Below, piece by piece: positions 57,805 to 64,000 of a DNA stretch of 64,000 bases. The position numbers were made by a program, and so were the translations under genes. Source of the DNA: Allobosea sp. BK604 (lineage in GTDB: Bacteria > Pseudomonadota > Alphaproteobacteria > Rhizobiales > Beijerinckiaceae); contig NZ_SLZF01000013.1 in NCBI RefSeq assembly GCF_004341515.1, forward strand, positions 181,717 to 245,716, read 5' to 3'. Every line of letters begins with the position of its first letter. The first letter of the stretch is position 1. The notes below the pieces were generated by a model. That model did no database searches and was not told the DNA's origin. It saw nothing but the letters and a program-made list of their open reading frames with translations.

Positions 57805-59250
57805 ATGCGCTACGACATGATCGTGATCGGCAGCGGGCCTTCGGGCCGGCGCGCCGCGATTCAGGCCGCCAAGCTCGGCCGCTCGGTGCTGGTGGTCGAG
57901 AACCGGCTGCGCGTCGGTGGCGTCTCTGTCCATACCGGCACGATCCCGTCGAAGACCTTGCGCGAGACGGTGCTCAACCTCTCGGGCTGGCGCGAACGCG
58001 GCTTCTACGGCCTCGCCTATCGCGTGAAGAAGGATATCGAGGGCAAGGATCTCGGCGCGCGGCTCGCCAAGACGCTCGATTACGAGATCGACGTCCTCGA
58101 GCACCAGTTCGCCCGCAACGGCGTGCAGACCGCCGCCGGGGCGGCGCGTTTCCTCGATCCGCACCGCATCGAGGTCGCGCAGTCGAACGGCGAGACGCCC
58201 GAGTTCGCGGCGGACAAGATCGTCATCGCGGTCGGCACGAAGCCCTATCGCCCGGCCCATATCCCGTTCGACGATCATTCGGTGGTGGATTCGGACTCGC
58301 TCGTCGCCGAGACGCGCGTGCCGCGCAGCCTCGCTGTCGTCGGCGCCGGCGTGATCGGGCTCGAATACGCGACGATTTTCTCGGCGCTCGACGTTCCCGT
58401 CACGATCATCGAGCCGCGCACCAACTTCCTCGAATTCATCGACCGCGAGATCATCGAGGAGTTCATCCATGATCTGCGCAAGCGTGGCGTGAACTTCCGC
58501 CTCGGCTGCAAGCTCGAACGCGTCGATCGCGACGGGCAGGGCTGGCCGATCGCAATCCTCGACGATCAGCGCCGCATCCGCTCCGAGATGCTGCTCTATG
58601 CCGCCGGACGGGTCGGCGCCACCGCCGATCTCGGGCTCGAGAATGCCGGGCTGAGCACGGACGCGCGGGGTCGGCTGGCGGTCGACGCCGCGACCTTCCA
58701 GACGAGCGTGCCGCATATCTATGCGGCGGGCGACGTGATCGGCTTCCCGAGCCTCGCCTCGACCTCGATGGAACAGGGCCGCATCGCCGCCTGCCATGCC
58801 TTCGGCGCGCCGTTGATGCCGGCGCCGAAGTTCTTTCCCTACGGCATCTATGCGGTGCCGGAGATCTCGACAGTGGGTCTCACCGAGGAGCAGGTCCGCG
58901 CCCAGCAGATCCCCTACGAGGTCGGTGTCGCGCGCTTCCGCGAGACCTCGCGCGGCCACATCATGGGGCTGGAATCGGGCATGATGAAAATGCTCTTCGC
59001 CCTGGACGACCAGCGCCTTCTCGGCGTCCACATCGTCGGCGAGGGCGCGACCGAGTTGATCCATATCGGCCAGGCGGTGCTCAACCTGCGGGGCACGCTG
59101 GAATATTTCGTGCAGAATACGTTCAATTATCCCACGCTCGCCGAAGCCTACAAGATCGCTGCGCTCGACGCGTTCAACCGCATGCCGGCGGTGTGCCAGG
59201 CGGCGCCGAGCGAGATCCTAAGTGACCGGCTTACGACCCCCGCAGAGTGA
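57805..59250 (+). CDS. sthA: Soluble pyridine nucleotide transhydrogenase (Si-specific)
   Basis: The 481-aa flavoprotein has the FAD motif DMIVIGSGPSGRRAAIQAAKLG, GGVSVHTGTIPSKTLRETVL, the NAD(P) motif LAVVGAGVIGLEYATIF, and the C-terminal dimerisation domain with FVQNTFNYPTLAEAYKIAALDAFNRM. The segment that holds the redox-active disulfide in lipoamide dehydrogenases lacks both cysteines, as is normal for SthA, which transfers hydride between NADPH and NAD+. GGGGGAGAGG precedes the ATG. It stands alone, divergent from the ssu operon. Confidence 0.92.
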   Translation: MRYDMIVIGSGPSGRRAAIQAAKLGRSVLVVENRLRVGGVSVHTGTIPSKTLRETVLNLSGWRERGFYGLAYRVKKDIEGKDLGARLAKTLDYEIDVLEHQFARNGVQTAAGAARFLDPHRIEVAQSNGETPEFAADKIVIAVGTKPYRPAHIPFDDHSVVDSDSLVAETRVPRSLAVVGAGVIGLEYATIFSALDVPVTIIEPRTNFLEFIDREIIEEFIHDLRKRGVNFRLGCKLERVDRDGQGWPIAILDDQRRIRSEMLLYAAGRVGATADLGLENAGLSTDARGRLAVDAATFQTSVPHIYAAGDVIGFPSLASTSMEQGRIAACHAFGAPLMPAPKFFPYGIYAVPEISTVGLTEEQVRAQQIPYEVGVARFRETSRGHIMGLESGMMKMLFALDDQRLLGVHIVGEGATELIHIGQAVLNLRGTLEYFVQNTFNYPTLAEAYKIAALDAFNRMPAVCQAAPSEILSDRLTTPAE

Positions 59251-59758
59251 CAATTCGCGATCCCTTGGGGTGGTCGGCTGGCCCGTTTACGGGGGCAACT
59301 GGCATTTTTAGCCGACCCGTTGCCATCGGGTTACTATCCATCTCGAGGTGCAGTGCTCAGCCAACAACCATTCGCCTGTCATGCCCGCCAATTGAGTAAG
59401 ATTTGCCGGCCGATGGGATTTTCTCAATCTACGGCTTGGATTCAATCGTCATTATAGTCTTCGCTCGAAGTGAATGATTGAAATCATCATTGTACCACAC
59501 GGCCATGGCAATTTATGTCTGATTGAATTGGTGTTTCCGGACAGTGGTACCACGATAGATAACGCTTCGATGATCGGACCATACCCCCAAAGCGGAGCGC
59601 GACCCGATCGTAATATTCCACCCCGCAGGCATGGCCGATGTCGCCAGACAAGGTTGAAGCAGACTAGACTGGTTGCGGACCTCATATTCATGGGTCATGC
59701 TGAGTTTCGAGCTGCAGACCAATAAAATCGCTCGGCGTCGAAGTGCCTGGGAGGCGAG
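59251..59758. other. Intergenic region upstream of the autotransporter gene
   Basis: About 500 bp without a convincing gene. The middle (about 59390-59560) is more AT-rich than its surroundings and is the likely promoter region. TACCAC near 59493 and GTGGTACC near 59545 form distant inverted arms; their meaning is unclear. GGGAGGCG lies just before the autotransporter ATG. Confidence 0.45.
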
Positions 59759-62700
59759 ATGACTGACGGCTTGAAGACCGCTCTACTTCGGCACACGGCG
59801 CTTATCACACCATCGCTGGCACTTGCTTTAGCCTTGACCTCCTCGCTGTTGCCGTCCCCCGCTCGCGCTGAAGGCGGTGCAGGCAGCGGCGGAAGCACGA
59901 TCTTCAGCCCAGGCGGCGCAGATAATCCCACCGGTCCCGGTGGTCCCGGCAGCGCACCCACCGATCCGGACGGATATGCCGGCGGTGGCGGCGGCGCCGG
60001 CGTGACCGGCGGAAGCGGTGCGGCCGGTGGCAATGTCGGTGGCGGCGCGGGCGTTGGCGGAACCGGCGGCGCCAGCGCCGGAGCGGCCGGCGTGGCCGGC
60101 GGCAATGCGACGACCGACCATTCGGGCAGCGGCGGCGGCGGCGGCGGTGCGCATGGCTTTAACGGCACCGGAGGCGCACTCCCGGGTGTAGCTGTCACGG
60201 GCGGCGCGGGTGGCGCAGGCGGCAGCGGCGGCGCTATTGGAACTTTTCGCGACGGTGGTGGCGGCGGTGCCGGCGGTTTCGGGGCCGTGCTCGATGCCAC
60301 ATCCGGCACGCTCGGTTTCGCGGTTTCCGGCGGCGCAGGGGGCGCAGGCGGCACGGCGAACGCGACGGATTCCTTCAGCGGCTCCGGCGGTTCCGGTGGT
60401 CTGGGCCTGCTGCTGCTGAACAGCACCAATTTTGCGATCAACGCCGCGGTGATCGGAGGTAATGGCGGTCAAGGCGGTGATATGACCGCCCTCTTCACCG
60501 GCAGTTCGGGCGGCGCGGGCGGCACGGGCCTGCTCGTCCAGAACGGCGGCAGCGTCACGGTCAATGCCGCCATCACCGGCGGCAACGGCGGTACGCATGG
60601 CTTCACCAACGGTACGGACGGCGCAGATGGAGCCGGCGGTGTCGGTATCATCGGCACGGGGTTGATGCTGACCCTCGGTTCCGGCGCGACGATCACGGGC
60701 GGCCTCTCCGGCGATGGTGTGACGCAAGCGAATGCGATTCAGCTGAACGGCTCGGGCAATCGGCTCGAACTCCAGGCCGGCGCGACGATTCTGGGCAATG
60801 TCCAGGCGGGTGGTGTCGCAGGCAATGCGCTGGTGCTGGGCGGCTCGGCCAATGGCAGCTTCAACGCCTCGCTGATCGGTCCGGCAGCGCAGTATCGCGG
60901 CTTCACCAGCTACGAGAAATCGGGCGCGAGCACCTGGATCCTGACCGGCGCCGGTAATCAGAATTGGGCGATCGTCGCCGGCACGTTGCAGGGCGACGCC
61001 ACCAGCATGGCTGGAAACCTGACCTTCGCGAGCGGGGCCGGCAGCCGGGGCGCGATCTTCGACGAGGCTGTGTTCGGCACCTATGCCGGCGCCATCTCGG
61101 GCGATGGCAGCGTCACCAAGACCGGGGCAGGGGCGTTCAACCTGACGGGAACGATGCGCCATACCGGGGCGACATCGGTGCAGGCCGGCATCTTCAGGGC
61201 CCAGAACGACTTCGTCCTGTCCGCCAGCTCCGCCGTGACCGTCGCTGCGGGCGCAACGCTCGATCTCGCCGGCTACAGCCAGAGCATCGGATCGCTGTCC
61301 GGCGCCGGCGCCGTGACGCTCGGCATCGGGACGCTGTTCACCGGCACCGACAATTCCTCGACGACGTTCTCCGGCGTCATCTCCGAGGCTGGCGACCTTG
61401 TGAAGATCGGCTCCGGCACGCTCACCCTCACCGGTGCCAATACCTATGCTGGAACGACCACGATTACTGGTGGCGCGCTCGCAGTCGGTGGAGCCAGCGC
61501 GCTGGGAACGGGCGGCGTGATTCTGGCCGGCGGCAGCCTGCAATCCACGTTAGCCGGCGCGACCCTGGCCAATCCGATCTCGCTTGCCACCAACGGCACG
61601 GTCAGATCGAGCCTGGGCAATCTGACTCTGACTGGCCCGATCGTGCTCGGCGGCAATACCCTGACCGCCGCCAGCGACGCCGGAACCTTCCTTTCCATCG
61701 CCGGCATCGTCAGCGGCACCGGCGGCCTTTCGAAGATCGATCCGGGCACGCTGACGCTTTCGGGCGCGAACACCTATACCGGCCCGACAAACGTCAATGG
61801 CGGGCGGCTGATCCTGAACGGCGGATTGGCGCTGTCGGATATGGGCAGCGTCTCCGTCGCCGCGGGCGCGACCCTCGAGCTCCAGGCGGCCGAGACCATC
61901 GGCTCGCTTTCCGGTGCCGGCGGCGTGCTGCTCAACGCCAACCGGCTGACCGCCGGCGCCAATGGCGCGAGCACGGACTACTCCGGTGTCGCCAGCGGCA
62001 CCGGCGGGCTCTCGAAATCCGGCGCGGGCGTGTTCACCCTGTCCGCGACTCAGGCCTATACCGGCGCGACCACGGTCGATGCAGGCACGCTGGTGGTGAA
62101 TGGCTCGATCGCCACGTCGTCCGGCCTGACGGTGGCGGCCGGCGCGACGATCGCGGGCTCGGGCGCGCTGCCCTCGACGACGATCAGCGGCACGCTGGCG
62201 CCCGGCAACTCGCCGGGAACATTGACGGTGAACGGCAACCTGACGTTCAATCCCGGCTCGACCTATGTCGCCGAGATCCAGGGCGCTACGGCCGATCGCG
62301 TGAACGTCACGGGCACCGCCTCGCTCGCCGGCACGCTGCGCATCGTTCCCCTCGGCGGCGCCTATCTGTTCTCCTCGCCCTACACCCTGCTTTCGGCGAC
62401 GGCAGGGCGCACCGGCACCTTCAGCCCGGTCGAGACGACCGGCAGCTTCGGCGACGGCGTCACGACCAGTGTCGACTACACCACGACCGACGTGCAGCTG
62501 ACTCTGATGCCGAAGCCGCTCGCGCCGATCATCGATCCGACCGTGCCGTCCTCGCCGTCGAACCCGCAATTCGGTATCGGCCACCCGACCAATGTCTACG
62601 CCGTCGCCTCGGCGATCGACCGTGCCGTGGCGAACGGCGCCAATCCATCCGCCCTGTTCGCGATCTATAATCTGCCGGCGGCTGCGATCCCGGCAGCCGT

Positions 62701-63745
62701 GAACCAGCTTTCGGGCGAGGTGCATACGGCTGTGCCTGCCATGGCCAACAATGCGGCCGACCAGTTCCTGCGCACCATGCTGGACGGGGGTGGTGTCGGG
62801 CGCCTTGCCGGGCAGCCGGGTGGCCCTGCCGGTGCGGCAGGCTTCACGGCCGATCTGCCAACGAAGATGGATGGGCCGGGCCGGCCGAGCTTCGATCCGA
62901 CGCGCTTCTCGGTCTGGGGTGCGACCTTCGGCTCGACCGGGCGCACTGACGGCGACGCGACCGTGGGTTCGGCGAACCGGACCCTCTATGATGGCCACGT
63001 CGCCGTGGGCGCAGATGTCCGCCTCGGCACCAACACCGTGATCGGCGCCGCGGTCGCTGGCGGCCAGTCGCGCGCCACGCTCTCGGCCGGGTTGGGCAAG
63101 GCCGAAGCCGATGTGTTCCAGGCCGGCCTCTACGGGCAAACCAGGCTCGGAACCCTCAACCTCGCCGCCGCGCTGGCCTATGCGAACCTCTCTACGGACA
63201 CGACCCGCTCCATTCCTGCGCTCGGCCTCGCCGGGGTCACCGCCTCCTACACGACGCAGGCCTGGAGTGGGCGCATCGAGGCGAGCCTTCCCGTCATCAC
63301 GTGGAGCGGTATCACCTTGTCGCCGCTCGCCGCCTTCCAGGCCGTCCGCGCCAGCAGTCCATCCGCGGTCGAGCGCGATTGGCTGGGCGTGAGCCCCGGC
63401 ACCCTGACCCTGGCGCGGCGGTCCGATATGGTCAGCCGCAGCGAGCTCGGCCTTCAGCTTGACGCCAACCTGCTTGCCGGCGCCATGCCGGTCACGGGCT
63501 TCGTGCGCGCCGCCTGGGCCCACTACTACCAGCGTGACGCCGACCTCCTGGCCTCCCTCAACGGCCTGCCCGGCGCCAGTTTCGCGATCACGGGCGCGAG
63601 ACCCGATCGCAATTCGGCCCTGCTGGCGGCGGGCGCCGACATCCGGCTCAGCCCCAGCGTCCGGCTCGGCATGCGCGTCGATTCCGAGCTATCGTCAAAT
63701 ACCCATCGGATCGGCGGAACTGCGAAACTGAGCGTCAGTTTCTAA
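59759..63745 (+). CDS. Autotransporter (type Va) with glycine-rich N-terminus and PATR repeats
   Basis: The 1328-aa protein has a long signal peptide (residues 1-39, ending SPARA-EGG). A glycine-rich region of about 160 residues follows (GGAGGSGG-like runs). Next comes a beta-helix passenger with four autotransporter-associated (PATR) repeats near residues 450, 547, 656 and 750, for example GTLTLTGANTYAGTTTITGG. A linker leads to a C-terminal beta-barrel (about 1045-1328) that opens FSVWGATFGSTGRTDGDATVG and ends with the Phe-terminated KLSVSF. It would display or secrete an adhesin-like passenger. No catalytic motif or junction protease site is recognisable. GGGAGGCG supports the ATG at 59759. 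Confidence 0.92.
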   Translation: MTDGLKTALLRHTALITPSLALALALTSSLLPSPARAEGGAGSGGSTIFSPGGADNPTGPGGPGSAPTDPDGYAGGGGGAGVTGGSGAAGGNVGGGAGVGGTGGASAGAAGVAGGNATTDHSGSGGGGGGAHGFNGTGGALPGVAVTGGAGGAGGSGGAIGTFRDGGGGGAGGFGAVLDATSGTLGFAVSGGAGGAGGTANATDSFSGSGGSGGLGLLLLNSTNFAINAAVIGGNGGQGGDMTALFTGSSGGAGGTGLLVQNGGSVTVNAAITGGNGGTHGFTNGTDGADGAGGVGIIGTGLMLTLGSGATITGGLSGDGVTQANAIQLNGSGNRLELQAGATILGNVQAGGVAGNALVLGGSANGSFNASLIGPAAQYRGFTSYEKSGASTWILTGAGNQNWAIVAGTLQGDATSMAGNLTFASGAGSRGAIFDEAVFGTYAGAISGDGSVTKTGAGAFNLTGTMRHTGATSVQAGIFRAQNDFVLSASSAVTVAAGATLDLAGYSQSIGSLSGAGAVTLGIGTLFTGTDNSSTTFSGVISEAGDLVKIGSGTLTLTGANTYAGTTTITGGALAVGGASALGTGGVILAGGSLQSTLAGATLANPISLATNGTVRSSLGNLTLTGPIVLGGNTLTAASDAGTFLSIAGIVSGTGGLSKIDPGTLTLSGANTYTGPTNVNGGRLILNGGLALSDMGSVSVAAGATLELQAAETIGSLSGAGGVLLNANRLTAGANGASTDYSGVASGTGGLSKSGAGVFTLSATQAYTGATTVDAGTLVVNGSIATSSGLTVAAGATIAGSGALPSTTISGTLAPGNSPGTLTVNGNLTFNPGSTYVAEIQGATADRVNVTGTASLAGTLRIVPLGGAYLFSSPYTLLSATAGRTGTFSPVETTGSFGDGVTTSVDYTTTDVQLTLMPKPLAPIIDPTVPSSPSNPQFGIGHPTNVYAVASAIDRAVANGANPSALFAIYNLPAAAIPAAVNQLSGEVHTAVPAMANNAADQFLRTMLDGGGVGRLAGQPGGPAGAAGFTADLPTKMDGPGRPSFDPTRFSVWGATFGSTGRTDGDATVGSANRTLYDGHVAVGADVRLGTNTVIGAAVAGGQSRATLSAGLGKAEADVFQAGLYGQTRLGTLNLAAALAYANLSTDTTRSIPALGLAGVTASYTTQAWSGRIEASLPVITWSGITLSPLAAFQAVRASSPSAVERDWLGVSPGTLTLARRSDMVSRSELGLQLDANLLAGAMPVTGFVRAAWAHYYQRDADLLASLNGLPGASFAITGARPDRNSALLAAGADIRLSPSVRLGMRVDSELSSNTHRIGGTAKLSVSF

Positions 63746-63801
63746 GGCTGGCCGGCGGCTGGCAGCCAACGGGCCGTTTGCCTTCTGGCCTGGAGCACGC
63801 G

Positions 63802-63830
63802 CCGATCTGATCGCGAGGCGATCAGATCGG
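63802..63830. terminator. 13-bp perfect stem hairpin downstream of the autotransporter gene
   Basis: CCGATCTGATCGC, loop GAG, GCGATCAGATCGG is a perfect stem 57 bp after the stop codon. There is no T-run, so it may be a Rho-dependent end structure or part of a repeat rather than an intrinsic terminator. Confidence 0.45.
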
Positions 63831-63845
63831 ATCAGGCGTTCTCTA
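63825..63845 (+). repeat. GATCGGATCACGCGTT motif, copy 2
   Basis: GATCGGATCAGGCGTTCTCTA matches 37737-37757 except for one base (G for C). It overlaps the right arm of the preceding hairpin. Confidence 0.5.
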
Positions 63846-63868
63846 TCAATCGTTGAGAGGCGGATTCA

Positions 63869-63895
63869 CCGATCAGGTTGCTTCAACCTGATCGG
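63869..63895. repeat. 11-bp perfect stem hairpin
   Basis: CCGATCAGGTT, loop GCTTC, AACCTGATCGG. The second of two back-to-back hairpins between the autotransporter gene and RIME copy H; again without a T-run. Confidence 0.6.
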
Positions 63896-63905
63896 ATCAC
63901 GCGTT
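63890..63905 (+). repeat. GATCGGATCACGCGTT motif, copy 3
   Basis: An exact 16-base match to the core of the motif at 37737, ending 2 bp before RIME copy H. In both copies 1 and 3 the motif abuts the CTAGAGCATTTTCG end of a RIME element. Confidence 0.5.
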
Positions 63906-63907
63906 AG

Positions 63908-64000
63908 CTAGAGCATTTTCGAGCGAAGTGGATACCGGTTCGCGTGAAGAAAATGCGTCAAAACAAGTAGATAGAGAATTTTCGCGATTCGAAGAAACGC
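63908..64000 (+). repeat. RIME-like palindromic element, copy H (cut by window end)
   Basis: Direct copy starting CTAGAGCATTTTCGAGCG, matching copies F and G through AAGAAACGC where the window stops. About 13 bases of the element lie outside. Confidence 0.92.

Noticed and set aside
57940..57960. Loss of the redox disulfide in the flavoprotein at 57805
   Set aside because: Absence of both cysteines is the normal state of soluble transhydrogenases, not a mutation.
57757..59064. 435-codon antisense frame over sthA
   Set aside because: No motif; the plus-strand protein has all FAD and NAD(P) motifs.
59880..60420. Glycine-rich stretch as a mycobacterial PE_PGRS-like protein
   Set aside because: It is preceded by a Sec signal and followed by PATR repeats and a beta-barrel, so it is part of an autotransporter.
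61550..63523. 657-codon open frame antisense to the autotransporter
   Set aside because: Composition is that of a shadow frame (Arg/Gly/Asp-rich) and the plus strand holds an unambiguous autotransporter.
1..64000. CRISPR arrays, tRNA/rRNA genes, insertion sequences, prophage genes
   Set aside because: I looked for regularly spaced repeats, transposase motifs and integrase-type proteins and saw none; the repeats present are dispersed palindromic elements.

Overview
The window looks like chromosomal DNA of a GC-rich alphaproteobacterium of the Hyphomicrobiales (Rhizobiales), plausibly Bosea or a close relative. This rests on the ExoA/ExoF/PrsDE-like polysaccharide genes, the overall codon use, and eight copies of a ~106-bp intergenic palindromic element of the kind described in rhizobia (RIME-like). 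The genus is an inference. I saw no rRNA, tRNA, CRISPR array, phage or insertion sequence.

Left part (1-35753) is one large cell-surface polysaccharide locus. From left to right it holds: the low-GC end of a nucleotide-sugar reductase/epimerase; a minus-strand cassette for a branched, probably CDP-linked deoxysugar (glucose-1-phosphate cytidylyltransferase, SDR, RmlC-like epimerase, sugar C-methyltransferase, DUF4910 metallopeptidase-like protein); a type I secretion cassette (PrsD/PrsE-like) with its likely cargo, an RTX-tailed PL9-type lyase, and an AraC-family regulator; a YdcF-like protein and a Wzz/Wzc-like co-polymerase whose kinase domain has lost key residues; a plus-strand cassette for making and priming an amino-deoxysugar (nucleotidyltransferase, DegT aminotransferase, LegB-like dehydratase, initiating sugar transferase) ending in a Wza/ExoF-like export protein; an orphan HWE histidine kinase, a methyltransferase and a glycosyltransferase; and a translationally coupled minus-strand operon (GT4, Wzy, Wzx, GT4, GT2, second PL9-type lyase). 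A divergent asparagine synthase closes the locus. Together these genes can activate sugars, prime undecaprenyl phosphate, assemble, flip, polymerise and export a polymer, and cut it with two lyases exported by different routes.

Middle part (35754-49857) is accessory: Crp/Fnr and NarL-type regulators, a DJ-1/PfpI protein lacking its catalytic Cys, an exported VOC protein, then a 959-aa winged-helix/ATPase/TPR-like regulator divergent from a peptide-type solute-binding protein and a major-royal-jelly-like secreted protein. The promoters of both these genes carry 10-bp-phased TTTACC direct repeats, which I read as the regulator's operators. A CPA1 antiporter, an amine oxidase and a secreted alpha/beta hydrolase follow.

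Right part (50129-64000) is catabolic and surface: IclR regulator divergent from an MHS-family transporter plus a NodB-fold hydrolase; an ssuCBA-type sulfonate ABC importer with a flavin monooxygenase; a soluble transhydrogenase; and a 1328-aa glycine-rich autotransporter. Start codons were re-chosen wherever the longest frame ran into a repeat or a neighbouring gene. All functional calls come from motifs and family knowledge, not from searches.
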